Shown: positions 1-7,460, counted from the first letter of the stretch. The stretch: 29,686 nt of DNA from DASTBU01 sp035711845 (GCA_035711845.1 DASTBU010000170.1:1-29686); one strand, 5' to 3'. Notes: generated from the letters alone by a model not told the origin. Translations and numbers: made by a program.

Positions 1-726
1 GCGTCGGCCGCAGGCCTGGCTCGACCCGCTCGCTTGGCAGCGGACGGCCTACCCATCCGTAGATCACGGCGCCGAGCACCGCCCCCGCGATGGGAGCGAC
101 CCAGAACATCCACAACTGCGCCAGCGCCCAACCGCCGACGATCACCGCCGGTCCCGTGCTCCGCGCCGGATTCACCGAGAGGTTGGTGACCGGGATACCG
201 ATCAGGTGGATCAGCGTCAGCCCGAGGCCGATGGCGATAGGGGCGAACCCGCGCGGGCTGCGATCGTCGGTCGCGCCAAGAATGACGAAGAGGAACATCA
301 TCGTCAGGACGATTTCGGCCAGCAGCCCTGCCTGTAGCGAGTAGCCGCCTGGAGAGTGCGCGCCGTAGCCGTTCGCCGCGAGCCCGCCCTCGAGCGTGAA
401 TCCCGGACGGCCGCTCGCGATCGCGTAGAGGACCAGCGCCGCGAGAACGCCGCCCAGGACCTGCGCCACGACATATGGAAGGACCTGCGACGACCGGAAA
501 CGGCGGCGACCGCAAGGCCGATCGACACTGCCGGATTCAGGTGACAGCCGGAGATATGCCCGATGGCGTAGGCCATCGTCAGCAGCGTCAGGCCGAACGC
601 GAAGGCAACGCCGAGCAGGCCGATTCCGACGTCGGGAAATGCGGCCGTCAGCACGGCACTGCCGCACCCGCCAAACACCAGCCAGAAGGTGCCGATGAGC
701 TCCGCTGTCAGAGGCTTTGCCATCAT
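1..726 (-). pseudogene. aqpZ: Aquaporin Z-like water channel, frameshifted, 3' end outside window
   Basis: This is a MIP-family channel for water (possibly glycerol) in the inner membrane. The first part, read from ATG 726, begins MMAKPLTAELIGTFWLVFGG and reaches the first NPA motif (HLNPAVSIG). Near 500-508 the frame breaks. Adding one C to the GCCGCC run on the coding strand restores a normal continuation (VAARFRSSQVLPYVVAQVLG), which then runs to position 1 with the second NPA box (SVNPARSTGP) and the last membrane helix. So about 240 codons of a family of roughly 230-250 residues are present, in two frames. The start at 726 has a GAGGAG ribosome-binding site eight bases upstream; 723 is an alternative. 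A sigma-54 promoter lies at 763-778. It could be a true pseudogene or a sequencing error in a GC-rich run; the sequence cannot tell. Family identity is clear. Confidence 0.8.
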
Positions 727-762
727 GTCGTTCACTCCTCGAAGCACGGGATGCGCCCACTT

Positions 763-778
763 TGCAAGGTGCTCTCCA
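763..778 (-). promoter_or_regulatory. Sigma-54 (-24/-12) promoter for the aquaporin gene
   Basis: On the minus strand this reads TGGAGAGCACCTTGCA. The GG (-24) and GC (-12) are ten bases apart, as sigma-54 promoters require, with TGG and TTGCA matching consensus TGGCACG-N4-TTGCW. The predicted start is near 752, leaving about 26 bases before ATG 726, with a good ribosome-binding site between. A T-rich stretch (GATTTTTTGC) lies just upstream. Confidence 0.6.
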
Positions 779-850
779 GCTGCAAAAAATCGGCGGACCA
801 GGGCTCGTTCTGGAGTAGCATCGTCGGCGCCATTATTGGCTTCTGGTAGT

Positions 851-926
851 TCTGAGTTTTGAGTTCTGAGTGCTGAGTTGAGTGCTGAGTTGAGTGCTGA
901 GTTGAGTGCTGAGTGCTGAGTCTCGA
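851..926. repeat. Short tandem repeats, 12-bp unit TGAGTGCTGAGT
   Basis: Four perfect 12-bp units occupy 867-914, each made of two related halves (TGAGTGC and TGAGT). Decayed copies (TTGAGTTCTGAGT, GCTGAGTCTCGAGTTC) lie on both sides. The array fills the space between the aquaporin promoter and the secreted-protein gene. CTGAGTGCTGAG-type intergenic arrays recur in acidobacterial and some planctomycete genomes as I recall; their role is unknown. Copy number may vary between strains through slippage. Confidence 0.8.
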
Positions 927-947
927 GTTCTTACGAGGTGAAAGATC

Positions 948-1928
948 ATGTTGCTGCCGATCGGTGTAGAACCGCATTGCGCGAGGAACCGGATAGTCAG
1001 CTGGCTGCTCATTTCGGCCCTGCTGATATCGGCTCCCACCGCCTCCGGCACCACCTATATTTCCGCAGAGCCGGTTCCGAACAGAGATATTGTCGGCGAA
1101 GATAACCTCGCCAGGATCCGCGGCATAGGCTACGCGAATCTGGAACGCTGGAGCCAGCGGCTGCTCGAGGAGTGCGGCGTCGTCGACAACGTGATCGATG
1201 TGCTCACGATCCATGGAGCCATCAGTTCGGTAACGGCGGCGAACACGCGCTTCGTCGTCGCGGCCGGTGGGTTCGAAGGCGCAACCAGTCCATCGTTCGT
1301 GTTCACGATTCAGGACTCCGGACCGGACGGTGTGAGCGAGGCGGACGTCGATGTGCTCGACAACGCGCTTGGATATGTCTTGAACCAGGGCGCTACTGTA
1401 CATTTCAGCACCGACAACAAGAAAGCTTACGCGTTCTTCCTGAACTATGCGGTCGTGACCTTCGCCGGACTGTTGACTGGCGGTGACGCGCGCGCGTTCT
1501 TCGACCACCTGGGTACGATCGACGAGGCGCTGTGGAGCGGCCAATTCGCCGGTTTCACGCAGATCGATTTCGAAGGTTCATCGACGAACAACTCGATGCT
1601 GTTCCTGCAACCGGCCGTCAGCAAGCACCGGTTCATCTCCGGCCTGTCCGAGGCTGCGAGCACCGACACGCGGGCGACCTACTCGCCGCTCAAGGTCAAC
1701 GGCAAGCCTATGACGTCGGCCGCGGGCGTCACATTCCCCGGCAATGACTGGCTGGCTTTTCCCGACGGGGACGGGTATCTGGTGAACGTCGGGGACTCCT
1801 CTCAATTACTGAGCGAACTCGCGGTGCTCCGGCAGCAGCATCTCACCGCCGCAGCGAATCTGCTGACCGCCATCGACGGCGGCAACGTCGAAACGTATCT
1901 GAGCAGTCAATTCAGTTGCCCCAACTGA
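948..1928 (+). CDS. Secreted protein of unknown function
   Basis: 326 residues; I do not recognise the family. The N-terminus carries a basic stretch (about residues 12-15) followed by a hydrophobic segment (SWLLISALLISAPTASG, about 18-34), which looks like an export signal with cleavage near ASG-T. The mature part is acidic, rich in Ala, Ser, Thr and Asp, with few cysteines (one near ECGV and one four residues before the end, SCPN), and no repeats or membrane helices. ATG 948 is preceded by GAGGTGAAAGATC, an acceptable ribosome-binding site, which supports this start even though it gives a long n-region. It stands alone: the aquaporin gene diverges upstream across the repeat array and PadR begins 269 bases downstream. 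Codon use is less GC-biased than in its neighbours, which would fit acquisition. Coding status is likely; function is unknown. Confidence 0.75.
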   Translation: MLLPIGVEPHCARNRIVSWLLISALLISAPTASGTTYISAEPVPNRDIVGEDNLARIRGIGYANLERWSQRLLEECGVVDNVIDVLTIHGAISSVTAANTRFVVAAGGFEGATSPSFVFTIQDSGPDGVSEADVDVLDNALGYVLNQGATVHFSTDNKKAYAFFLNYAVVTFAGLLTGGDARAFFDHLGTIDEALWSGQFAGFTQIDFEGSSTNNSMLFLQPAVSKHRFISGLSEAASTDTRATYSPLKVNGKPMTSAAGVTFPGNDWLAFPDGDGYLVNVGDSSQLLSELAVLRQQHLTAAANLLTAIDGGNVETYLSSQFSCPN

Positions 1929-2151
1929 CCCGCGGCGGGCAACGGGGTCAACGTCGGTCAGAGGTCGGCCCCCGGAAATCGGCTCTTCCGCGATGGCCCG
2001 CCTCCGCCAAGGCTTCGGCGAGGTCTCGCCCCCCGCGCGCGTTCGCAGTATTTCATCGCTCGAAAATGATCGCGGTTCGGCTGGGTTCGAGTTGACCAGC
2101 CGCATGAGCGCCATCAAATCGACGACATCTTCCCGCTCAACGCCACTTCTG

Positions 2152-2189
2152 TTGACATCCAACATGAGCGAGGCATATGCTCATGTTGG
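2152..2189 (+). promoter_or_regulatory. PadR promoter with perfect palindromic operator
   Basis: A consensus -35 box TTGACA (2152-2157) runs into an 11-bp perfect inverted repeat: CCAACATGAGC (2159-2169) and GCTCATGTTGG (2179-2189), with a 9-bp spacer. A plausible -10 (TATGCT, 2176-2181) lies at the start of the second arm, so bound repressor would cover the promoter. PadR proteins commonly bind ATGT/ACAT-type dyads at their own promoters. Autorepression of the padR-permease unit is inferred. Confidence 0.65.
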
Positions 2190-2197
2190 CATTCAAC

Positions 2198-2560
2198 ATG
2201 ACCGGGCGAAGCCAGAAGACCGACGTCCTCCAGGGCACCCTCGACCTCATGGTCCTGAAGACGCTGGACTCGATGGGGTCCATGCACGGGTACGGCATTG
2301 CCCAGCGTCTCCGGCAGATGTCCGACGACGTCCTCCAGTTGAACCAGGGGACGCTCTATCCGGCTCTGCTGCGGCTCGAACAGCGCGGCTGGATTGCCTC
2401 GCAATGGGCGACGACCGAGAACAACCGGCGCGCGCGCTATTACGCGCTGACACGGACGGGACGGAAGCAGCTGCGGCGGGAGGCCGACGACTGGCAGCGC
2501 ATGGCCGTCATCATGGCGCGCCTGCTGGCCGGCGTGCCGCCAGGCGAGGAGGTCCCATGA
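2198..2560 (+). CDS. PadR family transcriptional regulator
   Basis: 120 residues from ATG 2198. PadR proteins are small winged-helix dimers that repress their own unit and a transporter or detoxification gene, usually released by a small hydrophobic ligand. The sequence shows the standard pattern: DVLQGTLDLMVLKTL, HGYGIAQRLRQ, the wing-helix signature LNQGTLYPALLRLEQRGWI, the beta-wing NNRRARYYALTRTGRKQL, then a short C-terminal helix (PadR-s subgroup). In-frame ATGs at 2177 and 2183 fall inside the operator palindrome, so 2198 is the more likely start; no clear ribosome-binding site precedes it, and the transcript may be nearly leaderless. Its stop overlaps the permease start (ATGA, 2557-2560), so the two are translationally coupled. 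This pairing is typical of Acidobacteriota. Confidence 0.92.
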   Translation: MTGRSQKTDVLQGTLDLMVLKTLDSMGSMHGYGIAQRLRQMSDDVLQLNQGTLYPALLRLEQRGWIASQWATTENNRRARYYALTRTGRKQLRREADDWQRMAVIMARLLAGVPPGEEVP

Positions 2561-5208
2561 CGGTCCGGGAACTCGTGACGAGAACCGCCGGCGCGCTCGG
2601 GTTCGGCCGCAGGAACCGCGACCTGTCGGCAGAGCTCGAGTTTCACAAGGACATGCTGGAGGCGCATCACCGCGCGGGCGGGCTCGATCCCGCCGCGGCG
2701 CGCCGGGCGGCACGGATCGACCTCGGCGGCGAGGCACAGATATCCGATGCCTGGCGCGATCAGGCCGGCCTGCCATTTCTCGAGACGCTCGGGCAGGACT
2801 TGCGCTACGGCTTCCGGATGTTGCGCCGGGCGCCGGGCTTCACCCTGGCAGCGTTGCTGACGCTCGGTCTCGGCATCGGCGCCAACACCGCGATCTTCAC
2901 GATGGTCGACGCGGTGCTGCTGCGTCCGCTGCCATACCGCGATCCCGATCGGCTGGTCACGGTCGGCGACCGCGCGCCCGACGGGTACTCCGCTAATGTC
3001 GGCTTTGCCACCGTTCTCGACTGGCGGCAGCGCAGCCGCACGTTCGAGAGCTTCGCGATGATGCGCTCCTGGGTGCCGACGCTGGTGACCAGCGGAGAAG
3101 CCGAACGGGTGCCCGCCGTCCGCGTGAGCTGGAACTACTTCGAGATGCTCGGCGTCCGACCCTCCATCGGCCGGCCATTCACGGCAGATGACGATCGGCC
3201 CGACCAGTGGCGGGTGTTGCTGTTGAGCGATGCGCTCTGGCGTCGGCGGTTCGGCGCCGATCCGTCCATCGTCGGACGGACCTTGACGATGAACGATCGC
3301 GAGTACCGGGTGATCGGCGTCATGCCGGCGACGTTCGAGCCGCTCAGCGCCGAGCGATTCTTCAACCTGCGAGCGGAGCTCTGGGCGCCGATCGGGTACG
3401 ACCGGAACGGGGACTCCTCGTGCTACAGCTGCCGCCACCTGCGCGGGTTCGGCAGGCTGAGGCCCACCGTGACCCTCGCAGACGCGACGGTTGAGATGAA
3501 CACGATTCGCGAGCAGATGCGCCAGGAGTTTCCCGACCAGTTCGACAACGGGAGCATCGCTGTCGTGCCCCTGCGCGAGGCGCTGACCGGACCGGTGCAG
3601 ATGCCGCTGTACGTGCTGCTCGCCGCGGTGGGCTTCGTCCTGCTCATCGCCTGCGCCAACGTCGCAAACCTGTTGCTGGCACGCGCGGTCACGCGGCAGC
3701 GTGAGCTGGCGCTGCGTGCGGCGCTCGGCGCCGGGCGCGGACGGATCGTCCGCCAACTTCTCACCGAAAGCTTGATGCTCAGCCTCGGCGGCGCCATCGC
3801 CGGCGTTGCGCTCGCCGCGACGGCCGTCCACGGGCTGGCCGCTCTTGCGCCGGTTACGGTGCCGCGGCTGGACCAGGTCGCCGTCGATGGCCGCGTGCTG
3901 GCCTTCACCGCCGTGCTGACGGTCCTCACGAGCCTGTTCTTCGGGATGGTCCCCGCGTGGCGCGGCGGGGCCGCCGGCGCGCAGCAGACGCTCGCCGTCG
4001 ATTCACGCGGCAGCGTGGGCGGCACGTCGCGCGCCCAGGCCATCCTTGTCGTCGCCGACCTGGCCCTCGCACTGACGCTGCTCACCGCGGCGGGGCTGAT
4101 GCTGCGCACGGTCGCCGCCCTGACGAACACCGTTCCTGGGTTCGACGCCGCCCGGATCCTCTCGCTCCAGTTCTCGCTCGTCGGAAAGGCCTACGCGGAA
4201 GATCCTGCCGTCGTCGCCTTTCAGGATCGAGTCCTCGAGAGACTGCGCGCGATTCCCGGCGTCGAGGACGCGGCGCTGGCTGGTCAGATTCCCTTCGGCG
4301 GCGACAGGGATTGCCGGGGCTTCCACACGCAGGGCCGGATGAAGGCGAACCCCTCCGAGGATCCCTGCATCGAGCGTTACGGGGTCACCAGCAGCTATCT
4401 ACGGCTCATGAACATCCCGCTGCGCGCCGGCCGTTCGTTCACCGAGGCCGACACGGCCACCAGCCAACCGGTGCTGCTGATCTCGGAGTCGACGGCGCGC
4501 GCCGTCTTCGGGAACGACAACCCCATTGGAGCCCAGGTCCGGGTCGGCGCATCGGACGGCGGCCCATGGCGGACGGTCGTTGGCGTGGTGGGCGACGTGG
4601 AGCACGACGACCTGACCACACCGCCGGCGCCCGCGATGTACAACCCGCAGACGCAGATCACCGACTCGTTCCTGACAGCGGTGCTCAAGTCGTCGACGGC
4701 GGACGCGGAGAAGCTCGCCGCACCGGCACGCGCTGTGCTCCGCGAGCTCGACCCCGCCGTTCCCGTTTACGCCGTCGCGACCGTCTCGTCCCTCGTCGCG
4801 GCGTCCTCGGCGCCGCAGCGTTTCGTCATGCGATTGCTCGGCGGATTCGCATTCGTGGCCGTGCTGCTCGCGGCGCTCGGCCTCTACGGGGTCATCGCGT
4901 ACGGCGTTGCCCAACGGACGCGCGAGGTCGCCGTCCGCGTCGCCCTGGGCGCGCGAAACAGCGACGTTCTGCGGCTCGTGCTGTCGAGCGGTCTACGGCT
5001 CGTGGGATTCGGCGTTGTCGTCGGCCTTGCCGCCGCGCTCGTCGCCGCGCCGTACCTCGGCGCGCTCGTCTACGGAGTGAGCCCGGTCGATCCGCTGACC
5101 TTCGCGTCCGCCGCCGCGCTCCTGACCGCCGTCGCGCTCGTCGCTCACTGGCTGCCCATGCGCCGGGCGCTGCGCATCGATCCCGCAATCGCCCTGCGCG
5201 CCGAGTGA
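2557..5208 (+). CDS. ADOP-type duplicated MacB/FtsX ABC permease
   Basis: 883 residues. This is a large inner-membrane permease with two fused MacB/FtsX-like halves and no ATPase domain, matching the 'acidobacterial duplicated orphan permease' family. An N-terminal cytoplasmic prefix (about 1-90) is followed by the first membrane helix (GFTLAALLTLGLGIGANTAI, about 96-115), a periplasmic MacB-core domain to about 345, and an FtsX block (about 348-465) with the RQRELALRAALGAGRGRIV cytoplasmic motif. The second half repeats this: helix near 498-515, periplasmic domain to about 750, last FtsX block 754-880 with REVAVRVALGARNSDVLRL. Substrate and partner ATPase are unknown; family proteins are presumed to work in efflux or export with an ATPase encoded elsewhere. 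The ATG overlaps the padR stop, with GGAGG just upstream. Confidence 0.93.
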   Translation: MTVRELVTRTAGALGFGRRNRDLSAELEFHKDMLEAHHRAGGLDPAAARRAARIDLGGEAQISDAWRDQAGLPFLETLGQDLRYGFRMLRRAPGFTLAALLTLGLGIGANTAIFTMVDAVLLRPLPYRDPDRLVTVGDRAPDGYSANVGFATVLDWRQRSRTFESFAMMRSWVPTLVTSGEAERVPAVRVSWNYFEMLGVRPSIGRPFTADDDRPDQWRVLLLSDALWRRRFGADPSIVGRTLTMNDREYRVIGVMPATFEPLSAERFFNLRAELWAPIGYDRNGDSSCYSCRHLRGFGRLRPTVTLADATVEMNTIREQMRQEFPDQFDNGSIAVVPLREALTGPVQMPLYVLLAAVGFVLLIACANVANLLLARAVTRQRELALRAALGAGRGRIVRQLLTESLMLSLGGAIAGVALAATAVHGLAALAPVTVPRLDQVAVDGRVLAFTAVLTVLTSLFFGMVPAWRGGAAGAQQTLAVDSRGSVGGTSRAQAILVVADLALALTLLTAAGLMLRTVAALTNTVPGFDAARILSLQFSLVGKAYAEDPAVVAFQDRVLERLRAIPGVEDAALAGQIPFGGDRDCRGFHTQGRMKANPSEDPCIERYGVTSSYLRLMNIPLRAGRSFTEADTATSQPVLLISESTARAVFGNDNPIGAQVRVGASDGGPWRTVVGVVGDVEHDDLTTPPAPAMYNPQTQITDSFLTAVLKSSTADAEKLAAPARAVLRELDPAVPVYAVATVSSLVAASSAPQRFVMRLLGGFAFVAVLLAALGLYGVIAYGVAQRTREVAVRVALGARNSDVLRLVLSSGLRLVGFGVVVGLAAALVAAPYLGALVYGVSPVDPLTFASAAALLTAVALVAHWLPMRRALRIDPAIALRAE

Positions 5209-5260
5209 CTGACCTCCAACGCGAACCTCGGTGGCGGAGGCGTGGAACGCGAACACCGTG

Positions 5261-6061
5261 ATGTCGAGTCCTCCCGTCCTCCTCGGCGTGCCCTTCGACG
5301 CCGCCTCCTCGTACCGTCGCGGTGCGGCGCTGGCGCCGCCGCGCATCCGCGAAGCCCTCCGGTCCCCAGCTGGCAACAACTGGGCCGAGCGGATCGTCGA
5401 GGTCGTCTGCGACGACGGGTTCGAGGATCTGGGCGATCTCGATCTGCCCGGAGCCGACGCGGCCCGTACGCAGATCGAGGCCGCCATTGCCGCGCTCGCC
5501 GGCCGGCCCTTCATCGCACTGGGCGGCGACCATTCGATCACGTACCCGATCGTCCGCGGACTCGGCACCGACCGAAGCAGCCTGACCATTCTTCACGTGG
5601 ACGCGCATCCCGACCTGTACGACGAGTTCGGGGGCGACCGTTTTTCGCACGCGTGTCCGTTCGCCCGCATCATGGAAGCGGGGCTCGCGCGGCGCCTGAT
5701 CCAGGTGGGCATCCGTACGATGACCGGCCATCAGCGCGATCAGGCACGCCGGTTCGGCGTGGAGCAGATCGACATGCGTGCGTGGGCCGCTGGCGCGCGG
5801 CCCCACGGCATGACAGGGCCGGTCTACGTATCGATCGACCTCGATGGCATCGATCCGGCGTTCGCGCCAGGGGTGTCGCATCGCGAACCTGGCGGCCTCA
5901 GCGTGCGCGACGTGCTGGGCCTGCTGGACAGCCTCGACGCGAGCCTGGTCGGCGCCGACATCGTCGAATTCAATCCTGCCGTGGACGTCTCGGATCTCAC
6001 CGCGCTCGTGGCCGCCAAACTGGTCAAAGAGTTGCTGGCCGTGTGGCGCACGGCGAGCTGA
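5261..6061 (+). CDS. Agmatinase/arginase family ureohydrolase
   Basis: 266 residues from ATG 5261. Ureohydrolases split a guanidino compound (agmatine, arginine, guanidinobutyrate) into urea and an amine using two manganese ions. All metal motifs are visible: GGDHS (about 88-92), DAHPD (about 113-117), and SIDLDGIDPAFAP (about 191-203) with its aspartate pair; a glutamate follows in DIVEFNP. The opening PPVLLGVPFDAASSYRRGAALAPPRIREAL resembles bacterial agmatinases. Exact substrate cannot be read. GTG 5231 and GTG 5258 are in-frame alternatives; ATG 5261 is chosen because it sits just before conserved sequence, although no strong ribosome-binding site precedes any of them. It lies 52 bases after the permease, same strand, so cotranscription is possible. 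Confidence 0.87.
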   Translation: MSSPPVLLGVPFDAASSYRRGAALAPPRIREALRSPAGNNWAERIVEVVCDDGFEDLGDLDLPGADAARTQIEAAIAALAGRPFIALGGDHSITYPIVRGLGTDRSSLTILHVDAHPDLYDEFGGDRFSHACPFARIMEAGLARRLIQVGIRTMTGHQRDQARRFGVEQIDMRAWAAGARPHGMTGPVYVSIDLDGIDPAFAPGVSHREPGGLSVRDVLGLLDSLDASLVGADIVEFNPAVDVSDLTALVAAKLVKELLAVWRTAS

Positions 6062-6094
6062 AGCGACATCAGAAGAGGCGTTCGACTTCCCTCT

Positions 6095-6249
6095 GATTCA
6101 CTTGAGTTGAGCATACGACGCGGGTGGCGCACGGCGGGGCCGCCCCGCCCGCCGCGCAGGCGCCACACGCGTGACAAGTGCTTTTGGCGCCGAGGACGGG
6201 TGGGGCTGCCGGGCGCCAGGACCCGCGTTCATCTCAACTCAAGTGAATC
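6095..6249. repeat. 155-bp foldback (near-palindromic) element
   Basis: The ends are a perfect 17-bp inverted repeat: GATTCACTTGAGTTGAG (6095-6111) and its complement (6233-6249). Pairing continues inward: ACGCGGGT (6118-6125) with ACCCGCGT (6221-6228), GGCGC (6126-6130) with GCGCC (6213-6217), CGGC (6132-6135) with GCCG (6208-6211), and a central stem GGCGCCA (6159-6165) with TGGCGCC (6185-6191) around a 19-base loop. The whole block can form one long interrupted hairpin. Possible readings are a miniature inverted-repeat element, a structured RNA or 5' leader for the small gene at 6270, or a bidirectional terminator. No target-site duplication is evident. Confidence 0.8.
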
Positions 6250-6269
6250 GCGGAGTACGGATCCCGATC

Positions 6270-6473
6270 ATGAGCAGAATCAACAAAGTGAACAAGGACA
6301 ATTACGTTCAGCGCGGCCGGCTCACGCCGGACGAAATGGCGCGCGAGCGGAGGAATCAGGCGCAGGCGCGGGGACGGGCGAAGCCTTCGCAGAACGTCAT
6401 CGAGAAGGCGCGCGCCGCCCGAGCCGTACGGAAAGCCAGCCGCTCGCCAACCGCCGGCGGAAAATCAGAGTGA
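6270..6473 (+). CDS. Small basic protein, function unknown
   Basis: 67 residues, rich in Arg, Lys, Ala and Gln (for example DEMARERRNQAQARGRAKP and EKARAARAVRKAS), predicted to be charged, largely helical or disordered, and cytoplasmic. No domain recognised; the composition would suit nucleic-acid or ribosome binding, but that is inference. ATG 6270 follows a weak CGGAG-type site and sits 21 bases after the foldback element, so its leader would contain or abut that hairpin. An upstream in-frame extension to 6171 would run through the hairpin and is not favoured. It is convergent with the VOC gene, with 15 bases between stops. The ordered opening MSRINKVNKDNYVQRGRLTP, unlike low-complexity noise, is the main reason to call it real. 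Confidence 0.55.
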   Translation: MSRINKVNKDNYVQRGRLTPDEMARERRNQAQARGRAKPSQNVIEKARAARAVRKASRSPTAGGKSE

Positions 6474-6488
6474 CGGCCACCGCATCCG

Positions 6489-6956
6489 CTACGCCATCTG
6501 CTTGAAGAAGTCCGCCGCGCGCTGATTCAATTCCTCCCGCGTCAAATCTTCCTTGCGCGTGGAGATCCACCACGTGTACCCCGCTGGATCCGCGATGGCG
6601 CCGCCCCGGTCGCCCCAGAACTGATCGGCCAGCGGCATACGCACTTCCGCGCCCGCGCTCACGGCCCGGTTGAACAGGGCGTCGCAGTCGGTCACGTACA
6701 GCCACAACGATGCTGGCGATCCGCCAAAGTCCTTCGGCCCCTTCGCGCCCATCATCACGTCGTTCATCATGAAACGCGAATCCCCGATCTTGAGCTCCGC
6801 ATGCATGACCTTCCCCTCGGGGCCAACGCTGCGGCTCAGTTCCTCTGCGCCGAGCGCCTTCTTGTACCACTCAATCGTCGCCGCGGCGTCGTCCAACGTC
6901 AGGCTCGGCGTAATCGTGTGATAACCCTCGGGCACGGCCTTCGCTGCTTTTGCCAT
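6489..6956 (-). CDS. VOC (glyoxalase/bleomycin-resistance) family protein, PhnB-like
   Basis: 155 residues. The vicinal-oxygen-chelate fold is built of paired beta-alpha-beta-beta-beta units. The sequence opens with YHTITPSLTLDDAAATIEWYKKALGAEE, the usual first module, then GKVMHAELKIGDSRFMMND and the second module ending WGDRGGAIADPAGYTWWIST. These features match the PhnB/YdhR-like subgroup often annotated as glyoxalase or 'bleomycin resistance'; true substrates are mostly unknown. ATG 6956 has a strong AGGAGGG four bases upstream. A hairpin-forming dyad (6985-7005) separates it from the gene at 7059-7460 on the same strand, so it probably has its own transcript. Confidence 0.9.
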   Translation of the reverse strand: MAKAAKAVPEGYHTITPSLTLDDAAATIEWYKKALGAEELSRSVGPEGKVMHAELKIGDSRFMMNDVMMGAKGPKDFGGSPASLWLYVTDCDALFNRAVSAGAEVRMPLADQFWGDRGGAIADPAGYTWWISTRKEDLTREELNQRAADFFKQMA

Positions 6957-6984
6957 TGAACCCTCCTACGACAGCAGAAGAAGA

Positions 6985-7005
6985 TGTCGCGCGAATCGCG
7001 CGACA
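6985..7005. promoter_or_regulatory. Perfect 9-bp inverted repeat, operator or terminator hairpin
   Basis: TGTCGCGCG and CGCGCGACA flank a 3-base AAT loop, giving a stable stem. It lies in the 102-base gap between two minus-strand genes, about 30 bases upstream of the VOC start. There is no downstream T-run on either strand, so a regulator site or Rho-assisted stop is as likely as an intrinsic terminator. Confidence 0.5.
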
Positions 7006-7058
7006 GAGGATCACTATCGTTCGAAACAGACGGCCGATGCAAGCTGGGCATTCGTGCC

Positions 7059-7460
7059 TCAGCCGCTCGTGGCCGCACGTCGAAGGATGTGAATCTCGAG
7101 CGGAACGCCGGCCGCTCTGGCGGCCCCGACGATGGTGTCGCAGTATGGCGCGAGCTCTGGACGGGAGAGTGATTCGGTGAAGTACGAGAGCGCCTGCACA
7201 CCCGTCCTGCGCAATTGCCCGGCGACACGACCGATGAGCGCAGGCACCTCGTAAGGCTGGAGCAGATGGTCGTAGAAGGGAATCAGGTCCTCTCGATGCA
7301 GGAGCCCGAATTCGCCTGACAGGATGATGAACGATGCGCCGTCCCGCACGGCCCGTTCGGCCACGTCGAGAATGCGCCGGCTCTGGTATCGCGCGATGGC
7401 CGGGAGGAGTTCCGGAGCCCTGTCCTTGCGGCCGGAGCAGTAGGTGCAGTATGCGATCAC
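7059..7460 (-). CDS. Hypothetical protein, YaaA/DUF6884-like fold suspected
   Basis: 133 residues from GTG 7460. The opening IAYCTYCSGRKD and the central FIILSGEFGLLHREDLIPFYDHLL resemble the paired 'C-S/G-x-K/R-K' and 'LSA/G-x-F/Y-GLL' motifs of DUF6884/YaaA-like proteins, a group linked to nucleotide or base chemistry and stress. That link is my recollection of motif style and not a firm assignment. Three cysteines are visible: two near the N-terminus (positions about 5 and 8) and one in APYCDTIVG. No signal peptide or membrane helix. It begins 105 bases downstream of the M1 peptidase stop, same strand. Confidence 0.6.
   Translation of the reverse strand: MIAYCTYCSGRKDRAPELLPAIARYQSRRILDVAERAVRDGASFIILSGEFGLLHREDLIPFYDHLLQPYEVPALIGRVAGQLRRTGVQALSYFTESLSRPELAPYCDTIVGAARAAGVPLEIHILRRAATSG

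Noticed and set aside
851..926. CRISPR array
   Set aside because: Units are 12 bp and contiguous, with no spacers and no cas genes.
732..1544. A 270-codon minus-strand frame
   Set aside because: Antisense to the secreted-protein gene; it runs through the tandem repeats (Gln-His-Ser-Thr repeats) and shows no family similarity.
1993..2556. N-terminal extension of the permease frame
   Set aside because: It overlaps the whole padR gene in another frame; the ATG at 2557 has a ribosome-binding site and the ATGA overlap.
2440..3831. A 463-codon minus-strand frame
   Set aside because: Antisense to the ADOP permease; His/Arg/Gln-rich composition typical of a GC-rich shadow frame.
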